64,000 bases of DNA from Chiridota heheva (GCA_020152595.1 JAIGNY010004056.1:782001-846000); one strand, 5' to 3'. Shown: positions 25,001-34,298, counted from the stretch's first letter. The notes: generated by a model not told the origin, from the sequence alone. A program made the numbers and translations.

Positions 25001-27108
25001 TTTCTTTCCACACAGTTTACAGGTTTAGACCTATTTCAATTCAACCCCAAAAAAGAAGTTCAACTTGATCAAACCCTGAAAAATAAAAACGTTAAAAAAT
25101 GTTTCTAGTTCATATCATAGCCCTTAGGGCCTAATAAACTTCACACGGAGTGGCGAAATTGGGCACCCGTTTTCACCGTAAAGCTTTTATTACAATAGCC
25201 CAGGCTTTATATTGAATTTTTGAAACCAACATATACTGACATAGTAGAGCAGGGGTTGGGGAAATTTTAAAAATATTCACATGCTCCCAGAATATTTAAA
25301 CAAAAATGTTGTTATCTTCCCTTTATCTTCACCTGTGTAGGCAAATCTTCAAGATATCTCTATATCTCTTTGCACAGATGAGTATAAATACCATGCGAAT
25401 AAGCAATACGCATTGCTTGTTTGCACGAATGAGTATGAAAATATGTGCAAACATAATGTCCTGAAGGGTATGAGATAAGTTTTACCTATTGATAGTTCAC
25501 CGTAGACCGACAATCAAGGAGAATAAAGGATTCCATGATTAATCTGAATTAATCTACTGCATGTGCAAAAAACTTAGCCGTTAAAGCTTGGTCCCCGACA
25601 CCCAAAATCATTACTACTGTAGGCCTATTGGCCACAGTTAAAATGGCAACCATAGGGGTCATTAGTGTAAGGTTACATCATAGAAAAAACCTCAAATTTT
25701 GTTGAATTTTGACTCTCATTTGAAAACTCATTTAAAAAATGGCAAAATTAATTCTTAACCAATCCATTCCCTATCAAAACAATTCAAAACCTTTCTTCCT
25801 TTAGATGCAAAATCGGAAGAAATTTGAAGCTAATTTGAGAGCTATGTTAGACTTAAAAACAACATTTGTTTGCAGCTCCCATCAAATTAATTGAGATAAC
25901 TACTTTATAAATGACTAAATAACAGCCAAAATATTTTCGGAAGGGTATTTTCACCTCAAATTTCAGATTTTGTTCACGATTACATGTAATCAAAGTGATT
26001 TAACTTGATTTTGGTAATAAAATAAATGACTGGAAGCTCACTTTCAAGGACTCAAAAAGTGTCACAAATGTTCACTGATTTTTCCCCTTAAGGAAGAAAT
26101 GTTTTAATATTTTTTGCAGGGATTGGATTGCTAACAGTAACAAGTTTTTCTTGCCATTTTTGAAAGTTTCATGACCATGGGTGGAAGAGTTTTTAAATAA
26201 AAGTCAAAAAATGATGTTTTTTCTATGCAGCCTATTAAACACTATTTCAAATGACCCTTATGGTTGCCACTTCAACTTCCAAGTGTGGTAGGAGCCTTAG
26301 GCTATCTGTGCCAGAACGAATGAGAAATCCTGATGGGCCGGGGTTCTGAAGGTGGGAATCTTGGGGGTTAGAAGATGGCTTACTGTGGCTGAGGGAGGAA
26401 ATCCTTAGTTGGTGCATATTGAAGCCTGAACTGAAGGTAAGAAGTAATTCGGGAAGGAGAAAAATAACTCGGGGAGGGAGTAATTAATTCGGGGAGGGAG
26501 TAAATAATTGGGGGAGGCAGTAAATAAATGGGGAGGCAGTAAATAAATGGGGAGGTTGTAAATAATGGGGAGGGGGTAAATAATGGGGAGGGGGTAAATA
26601 ATTCGTGGAGGGGGAAATAATTTGGGGAGGTGGAAATAATTTGGGGAGGTGGAAATAATTCAGGGAGGTGGAAATAATTCAGGGAGGGGGAAATAATTCG
26701 TGGAGGGGAGGGTCTGTATCTGGTATCAGGTAGGCTATAGTCTTGCCAATGCCTTTCCCTACTTTTTATAATGTAAGTCTATCATGAGGTAACATTTTCT
26801 ACGGTACGAAAGGATGATAACGCAAGTGAATCACCTTTCAATGAAGGAAGACTGTGAAGCTTTGGCAAAACCTGGGGATCATTGTTTTCATTTCCTGTTT
26901 CTATCCTCACAGTAACTCCTGCAGATTGACATGAACCAACTGCGCGATTATCGTTTTCATCTTCACTGTCAGTTTCAGGAGCTTCTCCTGCTACTACTTC
27001 ACACGCGTTACTTGGTACATTGGCAGAAGGAAGAGAAATACTTTCTTCATCCTCAGAGTCTGTTTCGCTAGCTTCTCCTTCCACCACAACCGCTTCTTTT
27101 CCGGACAT
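13020..27108 (-). CDS. BLOC1S3: Biogenesis of lysosome-related organelles complex 1 subunit 3
   Basis: Three exons on the minus strand: 27108-26835 (ATG at 27108, donor GT after 26835, phase 1), 21951-21707 (phase 0 end), and 13163-13020 (stop TAA). Together they give 663 nt, 220 aa; human BLOC1S3 is 202 aa. Exon 1 encodes two acidic motifs, GEASETDSEDEE and GEAPETDSEDEN, which match the duplicated GEAxETDSE motifs of the vertebrate protein. Exons 2 and 3 encode the helical region (LHRKLRDNNAALLVNIHESV, then QLIRNFSKDLNKVTEKLEVI) that aligns with the human C-terminal half. BLOC-1 is a cytosolic complex acting in cargo sorting from endosomes to lysosome-related organelles. The Met at 27108 is preferred over upstream in-frame codons because the protein-like sequence starts there. 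Introns of 4.9 and 8.5 kb are packed with repeats. The three splice phases agree with one another. Confidence 0.88.
14700..15910 (-). mobile_element. Non-LTR retrotransposon 3' fragment with RNase H domain
   Basis: On the minus strand a RNase H domain is readable: YTDGSK (first catalytic Asp), FSAEAKAIL (Glu) and FSDSKAV (second Asp), about 15670-15470. After a frameshift near 15340 it continues as IPGN.RADAAAKLA, then DRWQTSWNSQ and a C-terminal PLCNNCHCTLTIHHILLACP cysteine/histidine motif. This arrangement is typical of ORF2 ends of I/R1/LOA-type LINEs carrying RNase H. Upstream RT is missing or unrecognisable, and the reading frame is broken, so this is a dead 5'-truncated copy. It lies in BLOC1S3 intron 2, on the same strand as the gene. 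Confidence 0.85.
16138..17590. repeat. ~155-bp satellite with three-unit higher-order repeat; TGACCT-rich
   Basis: About ten diverged units, each containing TGACCTTT followed by AAATGACA-like sequence and CATCACCNTCCACCAACCCA. Three subtypes alternate with a period near 460 bp: one with TTATGGTTATCCCAGGAA (16500, 16990, 17460), one with CTGGACNCCAACCCATCA (16660, 17132), and one with CCCAATTG then TT.CATAACA (16360, 16830, 17300). Several units carry TGACCTCTGACCTTTGACC. Confidence 0.85.
17832..17966. repeat. Dispersed repeat, copy 1 (partner at 19345-19480)
   Basis: AATGTTGTGTTCTTGAGC, CTCAGTTGTGCAAGTT and CTCTTGTCCACTTGCA are shared in the same order with 19345-19480. It has no coding capacity. 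Confidence 0.7.
18083..18212 (-). repeat. Graded trinucleotide microsatellite, probably the tail of a truncated SINE
   Basis: On + the tract runs from GGT through GAT to AAT repeats (18085-18178), then CTGAAGAGCGCTCAAGG. Read on the minus strand this is TTGAGCGCTCTTCAG followed by ATT/ATC repeats. That resembles the GGGCGCTATATATAATAATT end of the SINE at 37560-38016, so a 5'-truncated SINE in minus orientation is inferred. Confidence 0.55.
19345..19480. repeat. Dispersed repeat, copy 2 (partner at 17832-17966)
   Basis: Shares the blocks listed for 17832-17966 in the same orientation. It lies about 10 bases before the second dispersed repeat at 19491, so the two may be parts of one larger element. 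Confidence 0.68.
19491..19804. repeat. Dispersed repeat, copy 2 (partner at 11690-12028)
   Basis: Near-identical over about 310 bp with 11690-12028. It has small deletions relative to copy 1, in the TTTATTTTCTTTAATCTG region and before GATTTGCTGG. Confidence 0.85.
20494..20880 (+). mobile_element. tRNA-derived SINE, copy 1
   Basis: The 5' part has an A-box match TAGCTAAGTTAG (20503-20514) and a degenerate B box near 20546. A core shared with the copy at 37560 follows: CAGATACGCCGATCA, ATGGTTGAATGG.GCTCGCCG and ACGTTAAGCCGTC. The two copies diverge after about 20795, so the tails differ. Internal Pol III promoter and body are family features; it is non-coding. It is in BLOC1S3 intron 2. Confidence 0.8.
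20890..21610. repeat. Fragments of a dispersed ACCTCCGCC...GAGGTTATGTTTTC repeat
   Basis: TAGAGCGCATACCTCCGCCC occurs at 20905-20924 on +. The related body lies at 21465-21610 on the minus strand, reading AGAGGTTATGTTTTCACC, then CAGAACTGATGACTGGAT. A second copy of the body is at 29312-29460 on +. Shared blocks show the relationship; no function is inferred. Confidence 0.6.
22781..23378. repeat. Minisatellite, 40-bp unit
   Basis: About 15 copies of a 40-bp unit with GTAAGAGATGCAATAATGC and CGACATGGAAGCCTA. Two subtypes (CACACCGACATGG and CCCAATGACATGG) form blocks, suggesting segmental duplication inside the array. It lies in BLOC1S3 intron 1. Confidence 0.94.
23669..24359. repeat. Minisatellite, 51-bp unit
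   Basis: About 13.5 copies of a 51-bp unit with ATACCATGCGAATAAGCAAT and GCATTGCTTGTTTGCACGGA. Because 51 is divisible by three, several frames on both strands are open for 150-245 codons. The CysLeuPheAla-rich peptides are composition artefacts. It lies in BLOC1S3 intron 1. Confidence 0.94.
25369..25438. repeat. Isolated 1.4-unit copy of the 51-bp minisatellite
   Basis: Seventy bases matching the 23669-24359 unit (TTTGCACAGATGAGTATAAA, then ATACCATGCGAATAAGC) sit about 1 kb from the array in otherwise unrelated sequence, in the same orientation. Confidence 0.9.
26450..26710. repeat. G-rich degenerate minisatellite, ~16-20-bp unit
   Basis: Repeats of AAATAATTCGGGGAGG with TAAATAATGGGGAGGGGG variants, close to the 3' side of BLOC1S3 exon 1 (intron side). 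Runs of four or five G alternate with A/T, which is compatible with G-quadruplex formation on the + strand. Confidence 0.85.
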
Positions 27109-29311
27109 TTTATCCGGAGAAAATTTCGCACATCCAATTAGACGATGTTCAAAGGTGTTACACCACACTTACGAAGTCTGATGGAATTCTAGTAACATCT
27201 AACCCTAAGCACAGTGAAACTTATTATGGTAGCCTATATCATAGGCGCCGGTAGCGGGGAGGCGGGGGAGGGGGGGAATAGAGGAGTGGGAAGGGAGACA
27301 TTTTCCAAACTTTTCAGAAGTAGCTCCCCCCCTACCCCCTCCCTTCTTCCTCCTTCTAACTTTGAACTTACAACTTACAAATGTATCATTTAGACACATT
27401 ATAAGAAAATCAAATTACTGGAACAAATAAATTCATTCTCATTCAGATAACCATAGATCTACAAAAATACATGACATAAATCCACAAAAAAAAAAATTGT
27501 TAGAAAAGAATCGATCTACTTGTAGCAGAAATCACTTGAAGTTAGTTCATTCCTCTGTTAAAGAATACCTCAGGTAGCAACACTTTCAGGATCGAATACT
27601 TGCCGAGTTGGATCGAACCTTCAACCAAGAGACCGTCCTTAGCCTATATACGATCTTGAAGATGGTATGTACCATCAGATAACATTGCAGCGGACGGAGG
27701 TGTCGTAATTATTCCGCCAGAAGTACAGAAAGGTTATTGAAATAACGTCGACCGACGACAGTGAATGCTTACGAATTACACTTGTCCATGGCACTGACCC
27801 AATGTTATATAAAAGTCCTGGCGACTATTCAACTACAGATATAGCCATCATCCCAAAGTTGCTGATATTTTAGCAAAGGATGCATCAGCATCAGAGTCGT
27901 ATAAATGGTCCCCTCTTATGGGTGGGGTCAAGAGCCCCATACTTTACCAATTACAAGCGGAAATATTACACCAGTAAATCGTAAATCAGTGAAGTTTCTA
28001 ACAATGTTCAAGTCGTTAATAATCGGAAAATCTCACAATTTTGGAAAAGTGACACCCTTTAATTTTTGGGAAATTTTCCTTCATTTACAAAAATTTTCTT
28101 CACACTTCGTGAAATTTGCTTCATTTTTTAGCATTTTTTTTTTTTTTTCTTCTTTCGATTTTCGGGAAACTTTCTTTAGTTATTGAAAAATTTTAATTAC
28201 AGTTTCCTCATTTTGGGAGAATTTTTTGGTCCAATTCTCAGGATTTTTGTTGTTGCGATTTCCGGGAAATTTTGCCAATTTTCTTCAACTTTTGGGAAAG
28301 TGTTGCAATATTTTTCCCAAATTCCCAAGAATTTTATTAAATTTTCCTCATTTGTTTTTCAGCATGATTGTAATAATTTCTCAATTTTACCTCCCAACCA
28401 GGAATTTGAAATCCTCTCAGGGAGTTTTGGCCCTGTTGGGTTGGCATCTTCAACTTATGATTGAATTTGTAAGAGTTACAACATGCAAAATCCAGTTAAA
28501 TTTAGGCCTATCTTTTAGCCCCGAATTCGCTAAAACCGCAGAGTTTGGAGCCTGGACCTACATGCTGATATATGTTCCCCCTCCCCCTTCCCCCCCTCCC
28601 CCCTCCCCCTCCCCCCTCCCCCTCCCTTCTCATCTTTAAAACGTTCGGCGTTGTTGGTGAGTCTACCATATGCGTACGAACCGGGAGTGTGGGGCAGTCA
28701 CATTTCAAGTTTTGTGTGCATTGCTCCTCGAATTCACGTGTTAACTCCTATATTAGCTCAAGATTCCTCTGGTTTCGATGGTGTTGATAAAAATGACATC
28801 CTTCAGTGTTATCAATACGTCGTTGAGATTTGCTTTTGTTTTGAATTGACACCATCCACCTACAAATTATAAGCTACAAATTATAAGCGAACACCATGCT
28901 CACTTTTTTATTCTAAAAAACTTCCATAATTTTGATTAATTTTGATAACAGAGATTCGTCTTAAATAAAACATACATTCTGTATCTAGGTCAATCTGCAA
29001 AAAACTTGTTCGATGAAAAGAACCATTTCGAAGAAAACTTAATTTGGACAAAGTTTTTTTTAGCAACTACGGTAACTCGAAATAGACTCACATTGTTAAT
29101 GAATTAATTTCATATTTCTCGCAGGGATGTATATTCAACACATTGTATATGCCATTTGAAGTTACCGTAGACACTATTAACTTTCCAGGTTCCTGATTGG
29201 CTATTGTCACATTACGTTGTTGACCTGTTTTTACAAAATGCGTACGATCACTTACGAAAACTTGAGGTAGATTGGTGACAAATTACTTTGTTTTTCGGAA
29301 ATTTAATTGTA

Positions 29312-29460
29312 TTACCTCCGCCAACAAACTGACGAAGGTTATGTTTTTGCCTCTATTTGCTTGTCTGTTTTTCATCAACATCTCAAGAACTGATGATTGG
29401 ACTTTTAATAAATTTGCTGTGTGTTTTTGTTACCGCCTAAAGAAGTCATTAAATTTGGGG
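29312..29460 (+). repeat. Dispersed ACCTCCGCC...GGTTATGTTTTT repeat, copy 2
   Basis: Matches 21465-21610 read on the minus strand: GAAGGTTATGTTTTTGCCTC, TCAAGAACTGATGATTGGA and GCTGTGTGTTTTTGTTACCG correspond in order. It is the opposite orientation to the BLOC1S3 intron copy. Confidence 0.65.
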
Positions 29461-29934
29461 ATATATTGGAATAGTGGAGGGCGGAAATCATGGGGTAGGA
29501 ATATTTAAGGGTGAGATATTCAAGGGTTAGACCAGGTGGCCCAAATTCACACCCACTCTTCAGCGAGTCAATGACAAGGGTCCCCATTGTATGTTTTTTC
29601 TTTCTTTCCATTTAGGGCGCAACCTCGAGTGAAATTTGGGGTATATTGCTTACAATATGTTTGTGCTACTTTCTTGTATCTGTCAATAAAAAGATCAATT
29701 ATAATAAGTGGACAAGTGGACTTAACATATTTTAATAAGTTCTTTATTTATCTCTTCAAAGGGGCACATTTTAAACTTTACAAAGAAAAATCATGGGAGA
29801 CGGCACGTCAGTAAAGATTTTTCTACAAATTATAAGCTGGGTGAACAAATGACAAGCATAGGCAGAGGCGAAGGCTTTTGAAGTATTAAAAATGGCTATG
29901 TACTTTTGAGCGCCCAACTTTGTATTTAGGAAAA

Positions 29935-30200
29935 ATTCAGAATAGTGTATGCGCGCAAAGCGCGTGAAATTTCCCATTTTCAGTCGTTGTAGGGCGATAT
30001 TTGTGTTACTTTCTTTCATGAAATGATGCCACATCATCTTTGAAGATAGTGTTTTCCAATGTTTTAAAGGGAATGTTCCTTCTCTAAAAAAAGGCACTTG
30101 TCCTCTTTGATAGCACTTTTCCGTCTGAAAAAGGGCACTTTTCCCTCTTTGAATGGGCAATTTTCTTTTTTGAAAAAAAAAAGCACGTTTTAAACTTTTC
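29935..30200. repeat. Dispersed repeat with GGCGATATTTGTGTTACTTT block (partner at 38320-38530)
   Basis: Both loci share a GTGTATG...TTTCACAC/GAAATTTCCC segment, then GGCGATATTNGTGTTACTTTC, and an A/T stretch with AAAAAGGGCACTTTT or GGGGCCTTTTTTT. A GCGCGCAAAGCGCG palindrome lies at 29951. Confidence 0.6.
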
Positions 30201-30968
30201 AGAAAAGTGTGACAGATACGTACCACCAGATAGGATTCCACCGGGTGGTCAATGCAGTTTAAAAGTGAAGAAGAGATTCTTTTGGGATGGAACCTGGTGG
30301 TCTTAGGTTGTATTGGGTAATGAACTCTAAGATATATTAGGCATTTTGGAATTTCCAAGGGACGGTGGTATGCACTCTACTGTGTGCTGAAATTCTAGTT
30401 ATATTTGTTTTTGCATGGATTTATAGGAAGTAAACTATTCTAAGCAGACATTCATACGAAATCCATCTTAATAGAGAATTTCCAATGTGAGTATTTTGTT
30501 ACGAAAATGTTTCTCAGGTCGGTGTCGACCTGTAGCTAATATGTACATCCACCATTAGTAATTTTCAAAAGTGCATACGCTGAAATCCTAATGTCTTCTG
30601 ACTGTGTGGTAGGGCCTAATAACAAAAAATGCAAAATGTCTGAAAACGCATAGATTGAATGAAAGTGGATGTCCAACCCACGGTCAGAGGAATCTCGGAC
30701 TAGCTTTTATATAGGCTCTTGGTATTCCCCCCATACACGCCGTAAACGAAAAAGAAATGGCCCGTACGATGCATACGTTTTGAATCGGTTTGCCCAAGTA
30801 GGCTAATACGTATGAATATATAGGATACCGCATATGAGAAACGTTAACGTAACTTCAGGGGCAACTTAACGAAAACTGACGACGTCATTTCTGCTAAGTG
30901 AAAGGAATGTTGATACTCATGTCGTTCAAAATTACTTAAGTATTAACAAAAAAAATATCATTATGATT

Positions 30969-31241
30969 CAGGACCGTAGCCAGGGGTGGGGGTGCGGGGG
31001 GGGGGGTCGTTCGAGCGACCGAACCCCTTTTCATTGAAAAAGGGCCCTTTTGAAATATAACAGAATATTAAGCACCTGGAATTTATTAGTTTGTTGCCCT
31101 TTTATTCGAAAAACGAACCCTCTTTTGTTGAGAAAGTGTCCTTTTCAAATCTATAAAAATAATAAGTATCTTGAATTTCCAACTTTTTTCCCCTTTTATA
31201 CGAAAAACGAACCCCCTTTCAAATTCCTGTCTACGGGTCTG
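30969..31241. mobile_element. hAT-like MITE with poly-G tract
   Basis: The left end CAGGACCGTAGCCAGGGG and the right end on the minus strand CAGACCCGTAGACAGGAA are terminal inverted repeats. TGATT flanks both sides directly (30964-30968 and 31242-31246). Inside is a G run (about 30995-31006), then two tandem ~94-bp units (from about 31020 and 31114), each with CGAAAAACGAACCC at its end. Ends of CAG.GG.GTAGCCAGG type suggest a hAT-derived element, but the 5-bp duplication is shorter than the usual 8 bp. Confidence 0.6.
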
Positions 31242-31666
31242 TGATTAATTTGAACATTCGTAACACCGTACCAAAACTTTTCAGTAGCATCACGTGCACG
31301 ACTTGAAAATTAAGTTGTGTTCGAATATTCTTGAGACCCACAAAAAAATGCCCTCACTTTTCAGCCGTCAACTCCATTAAAATCAACACACTACTGAGAA
31401 GTTCAAATTCGAACAATCAACTAAAATAAGTGTTTGGTTTACAAATATATGCAGAATAAATTTTTCCTGTAAATTGATAACAATTCAACAAAATATTATA
31501 CATATATTAGGGTCAAAAGCTGTGAATAGGCTCGAACAAATTTCGAGGAAGTGGAAATAAATTCCTCACCCATTTCACACTTTACAAAATGTATTCTTTA
31601 TTAATTTTTGAGCCGTATTTTGGATTTTGTGGCTCCTTAAGCCCAGGGCAGTAGTGAGAGGTGCCT

Positions 31667-31762
31667 ATACAGTCCTGGACCAATCAGGAGCCAGCATTGC
31701 TTTGACGTCTTAGCTCATTTACATATACTTAATGCTGACTTCTGATTGGTCGAGGACTGTAT
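31667..31762. repeat. 31-bp inverted repeat containing CCAAT/ATTGG
   Basis: The arms 31667-31697 and 31732-31762 differ at only 3 of 31 positions and enclose 34 bases. Each arm contains GACCAATCAG, an inverted pair of CCAAT boxes, and a GACTGTAT end. It may be a hairpin, a tiny foldback element or a paired regulatory site. Confidence 0.75.
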
Positions 31763-32013
31763 ATGCTTCCCTGGAATTTTATCATACGACCGTCTCCATT
31801 TTATTTGGAGGGATACTGGTTTATATACGACCGTCTTTCCATGTTTCGTTAGTCGGTTGGTGGGGGGAAAATATTTTCATCAAGGGATAATGTCCCCTGT
31901 GAGGGTTTGTTGGTGGTTAAAAAATTACACGGACACATAACACTTGATGAACAAGTATGTGCGTTACAAACGAATGTCAAAACATTTTGTTTCTCTTTCT
32001 TCAATGGTTGGTT

Positions 32014-32027
32014 GCTCCAGAAGAGCC
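32014..32027 (-). promoter_or_regulatory. Possible histone-type 3'-end stem-loop (degenerate)
   Basis: On the minus strand, 48 bases after the stop of the 95-codon ORF, ACCCAAAGGCTCTTCTGGAG continues as CAACCAACC. GCTC pairs with GAGC around a five-base loop. The flanks (CCCAAAG and ACCAACC) resemble the replication-dependent histone 3' element. A purine-rich GAAGAAAGAGA follows at 31992-32002, like the histone downstream element. The stem is shorter than canonical, so chance is possible. Confidence 0.3.
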
Positions 32028-32074
32028 TTTGGGTTCTAAATCGGTCTTTCGATCAACTGTCCTCCTGTGGTCCA

Positions 32075-32362
32075 CTAATGTTGGCCGACTTCTTTGTTCT
32101 TGTCAGTATCTTGACCTTTCTTTAATTCTTTACGGGCCTCGCCATATTCATTTGTCATGTTGGAAGCAGCAAGGTAAAACCCCCATAAACCGTCTTGAGC
32201 GGCTGACACGTCTTGATAAGCATGGATAATGACTGCCTCGCCTTCTGCAGGATGAAAGCCTTCTTCGAAAGGTTTGAAACAGTTGCATCTGCTTTCTAGG
32301 TGGTATATAACTTTATCGTAGTCGGCAGGTCCAGGACTCCATTTTCTCAAAAGTTTAAACAT
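32075..32362 (-). CDS. Hypothetical 95-aa intronless protein
   Basis: A complete minus-strand frame starts MFKLLRKWSPGPADYDKV and ends NKEVGQH-stop. An in-frame stop lies five codons upstream (four codons in between), so the Met is the natural start. The middle reads CFKPFEEGFHPAEGEAV and then DGLWGFYLAASNM. The pattern of DYD, FK, spaced Ala and LAA recalls SNAP-family TPR helices only vaguely, and I do not assign a family. Upstream on the same strand are TATAAAT (32457-32451), an inverted CCAAT (32478-32482) and a CRE-like TGATGTCA (32500-32507), at promoter-like spacing. No signal peptide or membrane segment is evident. The composition reads more like real protein than neighbouring chance frames, but nothing proves expression. 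Confidence 0.4.
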   Translation of the reverse strand: MFKLLRKWSPGPADYDKVIYHLESRCNCFKPFEEGFHPAEGEAVIIHAYQDVSAAQDGLWGFYLAASNMTNEYGEARKELKKGQDTDKNKEVGQH

Positions 32363-32819
32363 TTGGTCGGCTTAGATTTTCCACTCCATGATGCGTTTGC
32401 TCTGAAGTTCTGAATACAAATGGCAGGAAGGGACAGGTTTGCGTTGCTAAATTTATACGTTGTTCCGATCTCTTTGACCAATCAGAAGCCAGAGAGGTAT
32501 GATGTCATCCGAGTTAGTGGCGCTCTTTTGTTATTATACTAGCTACTCTGACATTAGCTCTAAAGTTCTGAATCCAAATGAAAGGAAAATTTTTGCTTTG
32601 TTATGTTCTTTGGTCCTAATATAATTATATTGTTATTATGTAAAAGGTCCTCAATGCATTAATCACCTTTAATGAGATTTACAATCTTCATTCAAAGTAT
32701 ATTAGTTTTTTTTTAACATATCAATTGCCGATTGATTCACTGCTACATAAGCCTAGTCCATGCAGTTTATTTTAATGTGATTGAGTGGGTGTGTGTTTAG
32801 TGTTGTACATGAACATCGA

Positions 32820-33005
32820 CCGGTCTGGGACCGTCCGGCTGGGCCAGACAACCATCTTTTACGATGGAACGATAAAGACCTTCGCGTAGTGCAGAAGCAC
32901 CTCCTAAGCCCGTTTTCGCCTCAGAGTTAAATCACCCTATGCGAGGCTGACGAATATTGCATTCGTTTCCCTCGTCGTACATCAGGCAACTCTAGCGTAT
33001 CACGG
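32820..33005. other. GC-rich hairpin-rich segment, possible structured RNA or old repeat
   Basis: A GC-rich island within AT-rich DNA. Visible stems are GTCTGG...CCAGAC (32823-32849), CCATC/GATGG (32851-32866) and ACGAAT/ATTCGT (32951-32967). It has no open frame and no match to snRNA, 5S, 7SL or tRNA consensus that I can recall. Strand unknown. Confidence 0.3.
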
Positions 33006-34185
33006 GAAAGCAATGTGTGTTTTCTTCCTTGTGAATGTTGGCGTGTACTTACAATCAACGTTTATATATTGTAGGTCTATCTTATAGTCCTAATTTTTAA
33101 TGATACTCAAAAAATCTTACGTAAAATATTGGTTCAATTTTGCATACAAAAACAGTAATAATCTGAATGTTTCAATACAAATAAAGACACATTACTAATG
33201 CATGTAAATCTATGGCTGAAACGATGTATTGCCTCATAATTAGATTAAATTAATTGTTCCGTTAGTACGTTTGTATAGATAAATATGATTCGTTTACAGG
33301 GCTAAAAAACACTCTCCTAACATACATATCAACCTATGGCAGCATCGATCAATTGCCTCAGAAGTAAGTTGAAGATTTACTTCACTTACGTACGCATTAT
33401 ATTGATCGAAATCAATATTCAAGTAATAATCCAATAAATCTTATTCGTTTGGTATATTCACAACGCACACACATTAAAATTTCAAATACGCGCAAGCCGA
33501 ACAAATCCACGAGAGCGATTGAAAAAAGTCACAGCACGAAATGACATGTTCTAATTAAGTCATCATACACATTGAGAAAATGCGCGCAGCCCGTAATTCA
33601 AGTTAGAACCAGAAAGTACCATGGTACATACCATACTGGACATTGAAAATACTCTTATTATAATGTAATTTGGGTATTTCCCTAACCGCGCGCTGTGATT
33701 GGTCAACTTTCATACAGACTATTTCTAATGTGAAATTTTGTATGTAGCGATGCAAAATTTGTGTGAAGGGCTCGTCCAGGCTGCCTTTTTTTCTCTGCAG
33801 ACCAGAATTGCCATTACAGATTTTTTCAGCCAATCATATACAAGAATAACAATGACGTAATTAAATATGAATATTCATATACAACATTAGTCCTATAACA
33901 TAGGACTGTATACTATAGCCTGAATAGTATGTAATGTATGCATGGAGTACTCACTACGACTACGCACTCCGTCCAAAAAGGAAAATCGGGACTTAGAGAA
34001 AAATGTTCAAAAAGGATAACACTCACCTACAACTTAAAGAAAAGTCTATTAGGGCATGAACTTGTACTAGGCCTAGGCATACCTACAACTAGTGCGAATT
34101 ATCTCACGCATATACAGCAGCTAGAAGATCTACGTATACAACGTGAGAACTATTGCTATATAACTTTGATTTTTTGAAGTGATTA

Positions 34186-34298
34186 TTCGCAGGGCAGTCC
34201 TGCGAATATCCACACAGTATATCAAGCCAGCACTGCGAATAAGGTTAGGGTTGGGGTTAGGTTTTAGGTTAGGGTATATGTTATCACTGCCCTGCGAA
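34186..34298. mobile_element. Short element with perfect 13-bp inverted ends and telomere-like interior
   Basis: TTCGCAGGGCAGT (34186-34198) and its exact inverse ACTGCCCTGCGAA (34286-34298) bound 113 bp. Inside, 34241-34275 is a GGTTAGGGTTGGGGTTAGG tract resembling TTAGGG repeats. Short CTGCGAAT copies are internal. There is no ORF. A target duplication was not identified. Confidence 0.6.

Larger units (their letters stand above)
27109..30960. other. Region upstream of BLOC1S3; repeat-rich, no gene recognised
   Basis: It holds the presumed BLOC1S3 promoter (minus strand, from 27109 rightwards), a G/C-rich GGCGCCGGTAGCGGGGAGGC stretch at 27243, AT-rich GGAAATTTCC-type sequence (28010-28400) and a CCCCTCCC tract (28575-28625). 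A dispersed repeat body lies at 29312-29460 and a repeat at 29935-30200 with a partner at 38320-38530. Open frames here have no recognisable domains. Confidence 0.5.

Noticed and set aside
29771..30358. 195-codon minus-strand frame
   Set aside because: It covers a dispersed repeat with a relative at 38320-38530, shows no domain, and its Lys/Phe-rich stretches follow the A/T-rich repeat.
32075..32362. Gamma-SNAP assignment for the 95-codon ORF
   Set aside because: Only a loose spacing of DYD, FK and Ala residues agrees; too weak to name a family.
32820..33005. 5S rRNA, U1, U2, U4, U5, U6 or 7SL gene
   Set aside because: None of the consensus segments I know for these RNAs is present on either strand.
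34241..34275. True telomere end
   Set aside because: The tract is short, degenerate and internal, bounded by inverted repeats.
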